Shown here piece after piece: positions 39,470 to 48,232 of a stretch of 64,000 nucleotides of DNA. The DNA is taken from NCBI GenBank assembly GCA_025352145.1, contig JANXTY010000012.1, positions 45,118 through 109,117 on the forward strand. Reading direction: 5' to 3'. A program made the position numbers and the translations under genes. How positions within the stretch are numbered: position 1 is the first letter of the stretch; each line of letters starts with the position of its first letter. The notes beneath the pieces are model-generated. The model ran no database searches and was not told the origin of the DNA. It saw nothing but the letters and a program-made list of their open reading frames with translations. Source of the stretch: Oxalobacteraceae bacterium. GTDB lineage: Bacteria; Pseudomonadota; Gammaproteobacteria; Burkholderiales; Burkholderiaceae_D.

Positions 39470-42079
39470 ATGAAATCATCCGATATTCGCGACAAATTTT
39501 TACAATTTTTCGAATCCAAAGGCCATACCATCGTCCGTTCCAGCCCACTGGTACCAGGCAATGATCCGACCATGTTACTTACTAATAGTGGCATGGTCCA
39601 ATTCAAAGATGTGTTTTTGGGAACAGATCAACGCGCTTACTCACGCGCCACCACAGTGCAACGCTGTGTACGCGCGGGCGGTAAACACAATGATCTGGAA
39701 AATGTGGGCTACACCGCCCGCCATCACACTTTTTTCGAAATGCTGGGCAACTTCAGCTTTGGAGATTATTTCAAGCGCGATGCCATTCAATATGCATGGG
39801 AATTATTGACCAGCATCTACCAGCTGCCCAAAGAAAAACTCTGGGTCACCGTTTATCACGAAGACGAGGAAGCGTTTGATATCTGGGCCAATGAAATCGG
39901 CGTGCCGGTCGAACGTATCGTGCGTATTGGCGACAATAAAGGGGCGCGCTACGCCTCCGACAATTTCTGGCAAATGGCTGATACTGGCCCATGTGGACCT
40001 TGTAGCGAGATTTTCTATGACCACGGGCCGGACGTATGGGGAGGCCCTCCAGGCAGTCCTGAACAAGACGGTGACCGTTATATCGAAATCTGGAATCTGG
40101 TTTTCATGCAGTTTAATCGGGATGAGCAAGGCAATATGCCGCGCTTACCGAAACCTTGTGTGGACACCGGCATGGGCCTTGAGCGCTTGGCAGCTATATT
40201 GCAGCACGTGCATAGCAATTATGAAATCGACTTGTTCCAAAATTTGATCAAGGCTGCTGCGCGTGAGACCAATGCAACCGACCTCGGAAATAATTCGCTA
40301 AAAGTCATTGCCGATCATATTCGCGCCTGTTGCTTCCTGATTGTCGATGGCATCATTCCTGGCAGCGAAGGTCATGGCTATGTGTTGCGCCGGATCATTC
40401 GCCGCGCCTTGCGTCATGGCCATAAACTGGGGCAAAGCCAACCGTTTTTCTACAAGTTAGTCAAAGATCTGGTCAATGAAATGGGACGTGCTTATCCAGA
40501 ACTCCCGGAAGCGGCTGCTCGTGTCGAACAAGTATTGCGTCAGGAAGAAGAACGCTTCGGCGAGACGCTGGAACACGGCATGAAAATTCTTGATGCCACG
40601 CTTGCCAAGGATGGTAAAAACCTCGATGGAGAAACTGCATTTACGCTATATGACACTTTTGGCTTTCCCCTCGACCTGACCGCCGATATCTGCCGCGAGC
40701 GCAATATCAGGCTGGATGAGGCAGGGTTTCATGCTGCCATGAAACGTCAACAAGACACTTCCCGCAAAGGCGGAAAATTTCATATGGCCGCTACTGTCGA
40801 ATACACCGGCGAGAAAAATAAGTTTGTCGGCTACGAAGTTTTAAAACACGATGCTACAGTCCTTGCGCTCTACGTCAATGGCGTGGCTGTTCAAAAAATG
40901 GATGCGGGCCAGCAAGGTATCGTGGTACTCGACACAACGCCGTTTTATGCCGAATCCGGTGGACAATGCGGCGACTCGGGTGCGCTTGAATCTGGCAATA
41001 CCATCTTCACAGTGGAAGACACGCAGAAAATCCAAACCGATGTATTCGGCCATCACGGCATTATTACCAAGGGAGCGCTGTCGGTAAATGACCAAGTCGC
41101 TGCGCAAGTTAATGTCGCATTGCGCTCACAGACCATGCGCAACCACTCCGCGACGCACTTAATGCACAAAGCATTGCGCGAGGTGTTAGGTAGCCATGTT
41201 TCGCAAAAAGGCTCTCTGGTCGATGCAGAGAAAACCCGCTTTGACTTTAGCCACAATGGTGCATTAACTGCGGATGAAATCCGTCAGGTTGAAGAAATCG
41301 TCAATCACGAAATTCTCTCCAACGTCGCAACGCAGGCGCAAGTAATGGCATTCGATGATGCCGTCAAACAGGGGGCTATGGCGCTGTTCGGTGAAAAATA
41401 CGGTGATGAAGTACGGGTACTCGACATCGGATCGTCACGCGAGCTGTGCGGTGGTACCCACGTCGCGCGCACGGGCGATATCGGGCTGTTCAAAATCATT
41501 GCGGAAAGCGGAGTCGCTGCCGGTATCCGTCGCTTGGAGGCTGTGTCCGGCGCAAATTCTGTGCGCTTGATTCAACACCTCAACCGCCGCGTCAATGAAG
41601 CGGCAACCGCACTCAAAACACAACCGGAAGAGCTAACACAACGCATCCTGCAAATCCAGGATCACGTAAAATCCCTCGAAAAAGAAGTGGCCGTGCTTAA
41701 GTCCAAACTCGCGTCCAACCAAGGCGATCAATTAATTAGTCAAGCCATTGATATTAAGGGCATCCAGGTTCTTGCCGCCGTACTCGAGGGCGCCGATGTC
41801 GCTACCCTGCGCGAGACCATGGACAAGCTGAAGGACAAGTTGAAAACGGCGGCCATCGTATTGGCTAGCGTGACCGATGGAAAAGTAAGTCTCATTGCGG
41901 GCGTCACAGCCGATTCAACCGCCAAAGTAAAAGCCGGTGAACTAGTCAATTTTGTTGCCCAGCAAGTCGGCGGGAAAGGCGGCGGTCGTCCCGATATGGC
42001 ACAAGCCGGCGGTACTGATCCTAGCGGCTTGGCTAAAGCCTTGAGTGCAGTTCCGGGCTGGGTAATCGAGCGTGCATGA
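39470..42079 (+). CDS. alaS: Alanyl-tRNA synthetase
   Basis: The 869-residue protein is full length. It starts [20 protein letters not shown] and has [18 protein letters not shown] and [14 protein letters not shown] in the aminoacylation domain, the editing-domain zinc site ([14 protein letters not shown] … [13 protein letters not shown]) and the C-Ala end with [15 protein letters not shown]. It charges tRNA-Ala and hydrolyses mischarged Ser/Gly. Confidence 0.97.
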   Translation: MKSSDIRDKFLQFFESKGHTIVRSSPLVPGNDPTMLLTNSGMVQFKDVFLGTDQRAYSRATTVQRCVRAGGKHNDLENVGYTARHHTFFEMLGNFSFGDYFKRDAIQYAWELLTSIYQLPKEKLWVTVYHEDEEAFDIWANEIGVPVERIVRIGDNKGARYASDNFWQMADTGPCGPCSEIFYDHGPDVWGGPPGSPEQDGDRYIEIWNLVFMQFNRDEQGNMPRLPKPCVDTGMGLERLAAILQHVHSNYEIDLFQNLIKAAARETNATDLGNNSLKVIADHIRACCFLIVDGIIPGSEGHGYVLRRIIRRALRHGHKLGQSQPFFYKLVKDLVNEMGRAYPELPEAAARVEQVLRQEEERFGETLEHGMKILDATLAKDGKNLDGETAFTLYDTFGFPLDLTADICRERNIRLDEAGFHAAMKRQQDTSRKGGKFHMAATVEYTGEKNKFVGYEVLKHDATVLALYVNGVAVQKMDAGQQGIVVLDTTPFYAESGGQCGDSGALESGNTIFTVEDTQKIQTDVFGHHGIITKGALSVNDQVAAQVNVALRSQTMRNHSATHLMHKALREVLGSHVSQKGSLVDAEKTRFDFSHNGALTADEIRQVEEIVNHEILSNVATQAQVMAFDDAVKQGAMALFGEKYGDEVRVLDIGSSRELCGGTHVARTGDIGLFKIIAESGVAAGIRRLEAVSGANSVRLIQHLNRRVNEAATALKTQPEELTQRILQIQDHVKSLEKEVAVLKSKLASNQGDQLISQAIDIKGIQVLAAVLEGADVATLRETMDKLKDKLKTAAIVLASVTDGKVSLIAGVTADSTAKVKAGELVNFVAQQVGGKGGGRPDMAQAGGTDPSGLAKALSAVPGWVIERA

Positions 42080-42237
42080 TGATGTTTTGAATTTTTCTCA
42101 AACAAGATTCGCGTCAGTTTTCGTATAAGATTTCACGTATAAGATAAGGCCCCGAAGCTGGTTGATGGTGACACTACGTACCATTGATTGCCTTCTCGGT
42201 TATTGAAGTCAAACCTTCTTTGCCAAAGAATGAGATT

Positions 42238-42465
42238 ATGAAATTTACCAAGGAACTCGATGCCCGTGGCCTCCGTTGTCCTTTGCCGATTTTGAAGGCA
42301 AAGAAAGCACTATCTGAATTAGAAAGCGGCGACGTACTGCGTATTATGGCCACCGATCCGGGCTCAGTGCGCGATTTTCAGGCCTTCGCCAAACAAACGG
42401 GGAATGAACTGTTAGGGCAATCCCAGTGGGGGGATGATTTTTTATTTTATCTAAAACGGAAATGA
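42238..42465 (+). CDS. tusA: TusA/SirA-family sulfurtransferase
   Basis: The 75-residue protein from ATG 42238 has the family signature LDARGLRCPLPILKAKKAL, with the sulfur-carrying cysteine in CPLP, followed by VLRIMATDPGSVRDFQAF. TusA passes persulfide sulfur from IscS for tRNA thiolation and related pathways. It begins 158 bases after alaS. A longer frame from 42184 lacks similarity. Confidence 0.9.
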   Translation: MKFTKELDARGLRCPLPILKAKKALSELESGDVLRIMATDPGSVRDFQAFAKQTGNELLGQSQWGDDFLFYLKRK

Positions 42466-42474
42466 ATCATTTAA

Positions 42475-42515
42475 CCCAGATTTTCCATTAGGACGATTCC
42501 CAATGGGCATCTGGG
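42475..42515. repeat. CCCAGAT-ended hairpin repeat, copy 1
   Basis: CCCAGAT (42475–42481) pairs with ATCTGGG (42509–42515) and the inner CCATT pairs with AATGG. The same ends, TAACCCAGATTTYCCATTAG and CCCAnnGnnCATCTGGGG in form, enclose a longer unit at 63862–63980. It sits 9 bases after tusA and may also act as its terminator. Confidence 0.65.
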
Positions 42516-42764
42516 GTACTGGCTGGCAAGGGCCAGATGCGCGAGGCCATTTTCAGTTTGCCTACCGCACAAGGTCCAGTCGTGTCGTGATGTGCTTCCG
42601 TGCATTATCATGAAATAGAACGGCCGTACTAAATTTTTCCGCAATAACAAATTCTCTTTTATAACTGATATTAATGAAATGGACTCCACCCACCCGATAA
42701 CGGCATCATAGTGCCAAGCTTGCCAGGTGGTCTGGCAAGTCAAACTCAAGTGAGGGAGTCCATC

Positions 42765-43811
42765 ATGAATACTATCGCAAAAGTTATTGGTTTAGACATC
42801 GCTAAAAACGTATTTGTAGCAGTGGGTCACGATGCGCAAGGAAAAATTGTGTGGAAGAAAAAGCTCTCCCGATCGGAGGTACTGCCGGCGTTTGCCAACA
42901 TGGTTGCGACCAGGGTCGCGATAGAAGCCTGCGCCGGGTCACACTACTGGGCACGGCAGCTCAAGGCGCTAGGGCATGAGGTCATCTTGATTGCTGCGCA
43001 GCATACCAGAGCCTATGTCACGGGCAACAAAAACGACACCAATGATGCCGCAGCCATTGCCGAGGCGGCAGCCAGAGCCTCAACCAAAACGGTACCGATT
43101 AACAATGAAGCGCAACAGGATCTGCAAATACTGCACCGCGCCAGGCAAGCCTTGATGCAAGAACGCACAGCCATGATCTGCCGCATACGTTCTTTTGCCG
43201 GAGAATATGGCCAGGTATTTGCAGTCGGTGTTGCCCAGTTTTACAAAGGCTTCGATAATTGGATAGCCGATGAAAATAATGGCTTGTCCGGCTCAGCAAT
43301 ACGCTCTTTCCTGGAATTGAAAACACAATTGACCGACAAGGAAGAACGCATCAACGACTATGACACACGCCTGGCACAAGCGGCGAAAGAAGACCCGCGT
43401 GCAGCGCAGCTGATGGAAACGCCGGGGGTTGGCAAACTCATCGCCACAGCGGTCCTCGCTGCTGTGTCTGATCCACATCATTTCAAGCAAGGGCGTGATT
43501 TTGCCGCCAATCTGGGCATCACCCCGAGCGAGCACAGCAGTGGCGGCAAGCAGCGCTTAGGGCACATCACCAAGCGCGGCGATGCTTACTTGCGCACCTT
43601 GCTCATTCACGGAGCACGTAGCGCACTACGCAGTGCGGGCGACAAACCGGACAAGTTGCTGGTCTGGGCGAAAAAGCTCGCTGAACGGCGCGGCTTCAAG
43701 GTTGCCACGGTGGCATTGGCCAATAAGATGGCGCGGGTAATATGGGCGATGCTGGCGCATGGCCGCAGCTATGTTCCGATCTGGTCGAACGGCACGACCA
43801 GACCGGCTTGA
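42765..43811 (+). CDS. IS110/IS1111-type DEDD transposase
   Basis: The 348-residue protein starts at ATG 42765 after GAGGGAG. It has the RuvC-like DEDD part (KVIGLDIAKNVF, VAIEACAGSHYW, NKNDTNDAAAIAEAA) and the C-terminal Tnp_20 domain (METPGVGKLIATAVLAA, DFAANLGITPSEHSSGGKQR, KRGDAYLRTLLIHGARS) with the catalytic serine. It is intact and probably active. These enzymes use a DD(E)D plus serine mechanism guided by an RNA from the element itself. Confidence 0.95.
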   Translation: MNTIAKVIGLDIAKNVFVAVGHDAQGKIVWKKKLSRSEVLPAFANMVATRVAIEACAGSHYWARQLKALGHEVILIAAQHTRAYVTGNKNDTNDAAAIAEAAARASTKTVPINNEAQQDLQILHRARQALMQERTAMICRIRSFAGEYGQVFAVGVAQFYKGFDNWIADENNGLSGSAIRSFLELKTQLTDKEERINDYDTRLAQAAKEDPRAAQLMETPGVGKLIATAVLAAVSDPHHFKQGRDFAANLGITPSEHSSGGKQRLGHITKRGDAYLRTLLIHGARSALRSAGDKPDKLLVWAKKLAERRGFKVATVALANKMARVIWAMLAHGRSYVPIWSNGTTRPA

Positions 43812-44085
43812 TGAAATGCAACAGTCCAAGCAATTGAGTAATAACAGAAGGAGTGAAACCTGCCAAGTTTGCGAAGATGAAAGAAAATGATGCCCAACAG
43901 GTCGGACCGGCGTCGGGTGAATCCGCTGTGCGTAATGGCCCATTGAGGCCGAGATGTTATATGGATCCCGTCGTGCGTATTGCATATTGGCCAGAGCAAT
44001 CAACCGCTCAATGAACAGGTCGAATAGATACATGCAAGCTTATCCTTATTAATTGGCGCATTTTATTTTTTATCTCTTGCAAAAA
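43812..44085 (+). ncRNA. Candidate guide (seek/bridge) RNA region of the IS1111 element
   Basis: The 274-bp non-coding segment between the transposase stop and the right subterminal repeat is where IS1111-group elements are known to encode their guide RNA. It contains G+C-rich patches around 43900–43970 that could form the stem-loops. I cannot fold it reliably or define RNA ends, so the coordinates only bracket the candidate. Confidence 0.4.
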
Positions 44086-44096
44086 GGGTGGAGTCC

Positions 44097-44256
44097 ATAG
44101 ATACGCAGAGCTCGGCAAAAGTCTTTATTCTTGGTTGATACCGAGGGTATGGTAGGGGCACCGCATGCCGTGCCCAGCATGGGTGTGCATATTCCACCGA
44201 TGTGGGTATACCACTGCCAACTCAGCGCACTTAGAACTGCAATCGCTGCGCAACAT
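44097..44256 (+). repeat. 160-bp palindromic repeat, copy A
   Basis: The unit from TACGCAGAGCTCGGCAAAAG to GCTGCGCAACAT matches 46615–46777 in the same orientation over about 155 bases. Inside is GTAGGGGCACCGCATGCCGTG, a partly decayed version of the palindrome that is perfect in copy B. Its left edge directly abuts the right end of the IS1111 element. Confidence 0.8.
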
Positions 44257-44269
44257 CAACTCATAAAAT

Positions 44270-44298
44270 TAAAAAAACCCGTCGAAGCGGGTTTTTTT
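44270..44298 (-). terminator. Bidirectional terminator after the pilin gene
   Basis: A-run plus ACCCG (to 44281) pairs with CGGGT plus T-run (44288–44298) around a short loop. On the minus strand it ends the pilin transcript 13 bases after the stop codon. Confidence 0.9.
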
Positions 44299-44310
44299 AA
44301 TAGGACATGA

Positions 44311-44775
44311 TTAAGGGCAATCGCCTTGTCCTGGGCGCATTCCACGCGTGCCGCCATCGCATACTGTTCCGCTTTGGACAAAAGTCAGGGTTGGGCTGGT
44401 GGCTGTCAATGCTGCAGGCGTGAGAATGTACGTCAGGCCAGTACCGGTAGTGTCGGTAGCCCCGGTAGTAGTGCTAATGACACCGCCAGCGGCAATTGCA
44501 ACGGCAGCCGTGACGTTTTTGGTGGTGGCTGCAGGTGTGGCGGGTATCCCGTTGCTCCCCAAGGTAACACATTTAGTTGCATCGTTCATTTGCTCTGCCA
44601 TACAAAGCGAAAAACCTGCACGGAAGCCATCCATTTCGGTTACTGCACCAGCGGCACGGGTACGCGAGGTATAGTTGGAATATTGTGGAATGGCCACTGA
44701 GGCCAAGATGCCAATAATTGCAACGACGATCATCAATTCAATCAGGGTAAAACCACGTTGTACGGAATGTTGCAT
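44311..44775 (-). CDS. pilA: Type IV major pilin-like protein
   Basis: From ATG 44775 the prepilin has a short leader MQHSVQRG, the prepilin peptidase site G/FTLIELM, and the hydrophobic helix [30 protein letters not shown]. Two cysteine pairs occur, one in [14 protein letters not shown] and one in VCDGGTRGM … GDCP near the end, the latter giving the usual disulfide loop. The mature part is rich in Thr, Ala and Gly. It would be assembled into type IV pili. Starts at 44793 or 44781 are possible because of an ATGAAA-like repeat. It is monocistronic. Confidence 0.9.
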   Translation of the reverse strand: MQHSVQRGFTLIELMIVVAIIGILASVAIPQYSNYTSRTRAAGAVTEMDGFRAGFSLCMAEQMNDATKCVTLGSNGIPATPAATTKNVTAAVAIAAGGVISTTTGATDTTGTGLTYILTPAALTATSPTLTFVQSGTVCDGGTRGMRPGQGDCP

Positions 44776-44851
44776 TTTCATTTTCAATTTCATTTTCAGT
44801 TGGAATTTCAGTTGGAGTAAAAAATCGCGACAATTGTCACATCAGTCAAAT

Positions 44852-44868
44852 AGCAATTGCCATGCCAA
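44852..44868 (-). promoter_or_regulatory. Sigma-54 promoter of the pilin gene
   Basis: On the minus strand the sequence reads TTGGCATGGCAATTGCT, matching the sigma-54 consensus YTGGCAYGNNNNTTGCW at every fixed position. Transcription would begin near 44840, about 65 bases before the pilin start. pilA genes of pseudomonads and others are known to use RpoN with PilR. Confidence 0.8.
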
Positions 44869-45144
44869 TTTAACCAATGTCTATTTTACACGATTTTGTG
44901 CTTGCCTCTCCCTAATTGCATTTTTGACCAAGAAACTCGCGCTTCAAAATTCTCGTGAACTGTCGCGGCATAGTGCAAAAAACAGGTCTTCTATGGAGCA
45001 GCAGGGGCTAGAAAAGCGAACTTTATTACCTGATTTTGTCGTAAATCAGTGTGGGTTCATATTAGTTTGAATCGTATCCACCTGCACTTGACTAAGTTCG
45101 GGCCCCTTCGCAAAGAGTACAATAAACCTTTTTTTTCGTCGGCG

Positions 45145-45183
45145 GCGGGTCAGGATCGACATGACCTGCTTTTTCGTTTTTTT
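45145..45183 (+). terminator. Terminator-like hairpin in the leader of the TPR gene
   Basis: GCGGGTCA (45145–45152) pairs with TGACCTGC (45162–45169) with one G–T pair, followed by TTTTTCGTTTTTTT. It lies only 30 bases before the ATG of the TPR gene. It could be an attenuator, or stop readthrough from upstream with the gene's promoter lying closer than expected. Confidence 0.6.
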
Positions 45184-45198
45184 AGTGAAAGAACTTCT

Positions 45199-46608
45199 AT
45201 GTCTCAGATTCACCCTAAGCTTTTTAGCCTTCTCATTGCCACGCTAGGTTTTAGTGTTCTCGCTGGCCTGATGAGCGTTAGCCCAGCGGCATTTGCGTTC
45301 AAATTTAATCCCCCCAAACAAAAACCGACAGAAAAGCCCGCAACAGAAACATCCAAGGCTGCGAAAGCTGTTGTAGAAACGGTCAGCCCGGAATTTTCTG
45401 TATTGATGAAGGCTGTCGATGTCTTGTTCAAAGAGAAAAAATACACAGAAGCGCTCGATAAAATAGCCGAGGTGGAAAAATTACCGAAGCTCACGCCGCT
45501 TGAATCCTACTACGCCACGCATTGGCGCCTGATGATCGCACTCAATGCGCGCAATCTTGAGCTGGCAGGGGTAACGCTGGATGTGCTGAAAACTTCTGAG
45601 CGCATGCCGCAGACGGAAAAACTGGACTACACCAAAAAAATCGCTGCTTTATATTACGAGGCAAAAAATTATCCGAAATCCATCGAATGGATTACGCGTT
45701 ATTTCAATGAAGGCGGAGATGATCCTTCGTATCGATTGCGCCTGATACAGGCCTATTACAACAATGGCGATTTCGCCATTGTTGCCAAAGAACTGCGGGA
45801 AAATATCGACGCCGAAGAAAATGCTGGCAAGACACCGTCTGAAGCGCAACTGACCATGCTGCTGAGTTCATCCCTCAAGCTAGGCGACAAAGCCGCTTAT
45901 CGCTATCCCCTTGAAAAACTGGTCGCCTATTATCCGAATGAGGAATATTGGAATAATTTATTCAAGGTCATGCCAAATAAAACCACCATGGCAAAGCGTC
46001 TGGATCTGGATTACTACCGCTTCAAATTTGCCCTTGGTGAACTGAAAGCAGCACCAGAATTCGTGGAGCTATCACTGTTGGCATTAGAGGCGGGCTGGCC
46101 GGCAGAGGCAAAAAAAATAATCGCCGCTGGATATAGTGCCAAGATCCTTGGCGCTGGCCCGCATGCGCCAGAACATAAGCGGCTGGCGGATGAAGCCGCT
46201 AAAAAGCAAGCCAAAGAAACGCCCGCAGTCCTCAAGAAAAACGAAGTTGATGCGCAAAAAAATAAAGAGGGCAGTGCCCTCTTCAACCTTGGCTATGCTT
46301 ACGTCACCACAGGACAAAGCAGTAAAGGCATTGCGTTCATGGAAGAAGGTCTGGCGCGCGGCGGTATGAAACGGCCAGAAGATGCCAAATTACATTTGGG
46401 ATATGCGTATATACAAAACAAGCAAAAAGAAAAAGCCACTGAAATACTGAAGACTGTACAAGGCGAAGACGGCACAGCAGATTTGGCACGGCTTTGGGTA
46501 TTGTATTTGAATCCACCAGCGCCAGCACCGGTAGTTGCGGCTGTGCCAGTATTGGTAGCAACTTCGGCGGCAGTTGCACCAACACCCGCCGCGTTACCCG
46601 CGCCTTAG
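45199..46608 (+). CDS. Exported tetratricopeptide-repeat protein
   Basis: From ATG 45199 the protein has 469 residues with a signal peptide (LFSLLIATLGFSVLAGLM … AFAF). The body is made of TPR-like helix pairs, e.g. LMKAVDVLFKEKKYTEALDKIAEVEKL, YTKKIAALYYEAKNYPKSIEW and the C-terminal ALFNLGYAYVTTGQSSKGIAFMEEGL. It ends with an Ala/Pro/Val-rich tail. It is probably a periplasmic scaffold. Function is unknown; neighbours (a pilin and a mutT gene) do not clarify it. Confidence 0.75.
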   Translation: MSQIHPKLFSLLIATLGFSVLAGLMSVSPAAFAFKFNPPKQKPTEKPATETSKAAKAVVETVSPEFSVLMKAVDVLFKEKKYTEALDKIAEVEKLPKLTPLESYYATHWRLMIALNARNLELAGVTLDVLKTSERMPQTEKLDYTKKIAALYYEAKNYPKSIEWITRYFNEGGDDPSYRLRLIQAYYNNGDFAIVAKELRENIDAEENAGKTPSEAQLTMLLSSSLKLGDKAAYRYPLEKLVAYYPNEEYWNNLFKVMPNKTTMAKRLDLDYYRFKFALGELKAAPEFVELSLLALEAGWPAEAKKIIAAGYSAKILGAGPHAPEHKRLADEAAKKQAKETPAVLKKNEVDAQKNKEGSALFNLGYAYVTTGQSSKGIAFMEEGLARGGMKRPEDAKLHLGYAYIQNKQKEKATEILKTVQGEDGTADLARLWVLYLNPPAPAPVVAAVPVLVATSAAVAPTPAALPAP

Positions 46609-46614
46609 CATCGG

Positions 46615-46777
46615 ATGTTACGCAGAGTTCGGCAAAAGTCGTTATTCTTGGTTGATATGTGGATATCGTAGGGGCACGGCATGCCGTGCCCCTACGATAT
46701 GCCCTATTCCACCGATGGGGGATACCACTGCCAACCCGGCATGCCCCGAACTGCAAGCGCTGCGCGCTGCGTAACAT
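46615..46777 (+). repeat. 160-bp palindromic repeat, copy B
   Basis: Ends are ATGTTACGCAG (46615–46625) and CTGCGTAACAT (46767–46777), exact inverses. The centre holds a perfect 28-bp palindrome, GTAGGGGCACGGCA and its mirror half, at about 46670–46697. Copy A is at 44097–44256. The unit could be a MITE-like or REP-like element; it directly follows the TPR gene. Confidence 0.8.
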
Positions 46778-46780
46778 TCG

Positions 46781-46936
46781 TTAGTATCCTAGTATTTTCG
46801 CATTGGTTCGCTCCTTGATTAAGGAGTAAACGTCAAAATCGCGGCACGATAATTTTCTCATTGCGCCCTTGTACTCATCCATCCGATTCAATCTTCCCAC
46901 CATCTTCACGCCGGACCAATTGCGTATGGCAATCAT
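46781..46936 (-). CDS. Possible 51-residue protein coupled to mutT
   Basis: An ATG at 46936 overlaps the mutT stop by four bases (ATGA) and opens a 51-codon frame containing IRNWSGVKMVGRLNRMDEY and a basic C-terminus. I recognise no family, and there is no other support than the overlap. It may be chance. Confidence 0.2.
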   Translation of the reverse strand: MIAIRNWSGVKMVGRLNRMDEYKGAMRKLSCRDFDVYSLIKERTNAKILGY

Positions 46937-47376
46937 CGCAATTGATCCAGCCATTCCAGCAAGGGAATAGTGGCTGGCAATAACGGCTCCACAGCGACGT
47001 TTCCCTGCCATGCGAAGGCTTGTCCTTCCAGACTCTGCGGTTCGCCACGCCACTCCCGGCTAATGTAAAAATGCAACCGCACGTGCGCATGCGGATAAAC
47101 GTATTCGACACCGCACCAAGGTTGGGCGGAGATAATTTGCAAACCCAGTTCTTCCAAAAATTCACGTTTCAATGCGTCTAAAAGCGACTCCCCACGCTCC
47201 ACCTTGCCACCTGGAAATTCCCAGTATCCAGAATAAGGTTTTCCATCAGGCCGTTGACCTAACAATACATCGCCATTGGGTTTCATCAGAATACCCACGG
47301 CAACATCAATCGGTTTAATCTCATCAGTTTTCAACAAAAAAATCCCAATAAATCTAGTTTGCCAACTTACCCGCAT
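46933..47376 (-). CDS. mutT: MutT-like Nudix hydrolase
   Basis: The Nudix box GGKVERGESLLDALKREFLEELGL is present (G-x5-E-x7-REUxEExGU), preceded by VAVGILMKPNGDVLLGQRPDGK and YSGYWEFP. The length of about 147 residues and sequence suit 8-oxo-dGTP diphosphatase MutT. The start is uncertain: ATG 47376 lies inside the preceding gene, while similarity begins near KPIDVAVG about 20 residues later, so a later TTG start is possible. It follows argJ and the DUF815 ATPase, a familiar order in Burkholderiales. Confidence 0.88.
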   Translation of the reverse strand: MRVSWQTRFIGIFLLKTDEIKPIDVAVGILMKPNGDVLLGQRPDGKPYSGYWEFPGGKVERGESLLDALKREFLEELGLQIISAQPWCGVEYVYPHAHVRLHFYISREWRGEPQSLEGQAFAWQGNVAVEPLLPATIPLLEWLDQLR

Positions 47377-48232
47377 AATCTTTGGCAAACTGCCACGCCA
47401 CGCGACCAGAGCGTGAACCGCGCTGCAGTGCCCAGCGCAGGGCCTCAGCGCGGGCCGACGCAACCTGAGCAGCATCACATCCGAAATGCCCAAGCCAATG
47501 AGCAACGATATCCAGATAATCGTCTTGCTTAAATGGATAAAACGAGAGCCAGAGGCCAAAGCGTTCGGACAACGATATTCTCTCTTCGACTGTCTCACCT
47601 GGATGAAGATCGCCGTCCGCCAGATGCGTGTACCCAGCATTGTCGGATAATCGCTCCGGCATGAGGTGACGCCGATTTGATGTGGCATACACGAGCACAT
47701 TGTCCGATTGCGCCGAGATACTGCCGTCGAGTGCGACTTTCAGTGCCTTGTAACTGCGTTCACCTTCTTCAAACGATAAATCATCGCAAAAAATAATGAA
47801 GCGCTCGGAACGCCCTGCCACCACATCCACGATGTCAGGCAAGTCAACCAGATCATCCTTGTCAACCTCGATTAAGCGCAAACCTTCCTGTGCGTATTGG
47901 CTGAGACATGCTTTAATCAGCGATGATTTTCCGGTGCCCCGTGCGCCCGTCAACAAAACGTTATTGGCCGGTTTTCCTTGGACAAACTGCCGCGTGTTTT
48001 GTTCAATCTGTTCTTTTTGCTGAGCGACATTATGCAAATCAGATAAATTGATACGCGAAACATGCGCTACCGTTTGCAGATACCCGCCGTTGCGACCGCT
48101 CTGGCCGCTGTGTTTGCGCCAGCGAAAGGCCATCGCCCCGCTCCAGTCAGGTTCGGATGCAGGGGCTGGAATATAAGCCTCCAACCGCGCCAGCAATGCT
48201 TCCGCCCGATTTAAAAAATGGTCGAGCGTCAT
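47354..48232 (-). CDS. DUF815 family P-loop ATPase
   Basis: The 292-residue protein has Walker [15 protein letters not shown] (about 94–107), Walker B-like [15 protein letters not shown], and [16 protein letters not shown]. This matches the DUF815 AAA family, whose role is unknown. It overlaps the argJ stop by four bases (ATGA) and its own end overlaps mutT, so the three form one operon. Confidence 0.9.
   Translation of the reverse strand: MTLDHFLNRAEALLARLEAYIPAPASEPDWSGAMAFRWRKHSGQSGRNGGYLQTVAHVSRINLSDLHNVAQQKEQIEQNTRQFVQGKPANNVLLTGARGTGKSSLIKACLSQYAQEGLRLIEVDKDDLVDLPDIVDVVAGRSERFIIFCDDLSFEEGERSYKALKVALDGSISAQSDNVLVYATSNRRHLMPERLSDNAGYTHLADGDLHPGETVEERISLSERFGLWLSFYPFKQDDYLDIVAHWLGHFGCDAAQVASARAEALRWALQRGSRSGRVAWQFAKDYAGKLAN

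Larger units (their letters stand above)
42679..44098 (+). mobile_element. IS110-family element, IS1111 group
   Basis: ATGGACTCCACCC at 42679–42691 and its exact inverse GGGTGGAGTCCAT at 44086–44098 are the subterminal inverted repeats expected of the IS1111 group; the true ends lie a few bases outside them. The 1.42-kb unit has an 86-bp left non-coding part, one transposase gene and a 287-bp right non-coding part. Long right non-coding DNA is where the guide (bridge/seek) RNA lies in IS1111 elements. No target duplication is expected or seen. Confidence 0.88.

Noticed and set aside
45088..45123. TTGACT and TACAAT as a promoter for the TPR gene
   Set aside because: The spacing of 24 bases is too long for a sigma-70 promoter.
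46933..47700. 255-codon minus-strand frame covering mutT
   Set aside because: Only the last 147 codons are mutT; the upstream part overlaps the DUF815 ATPase gene in another frame.
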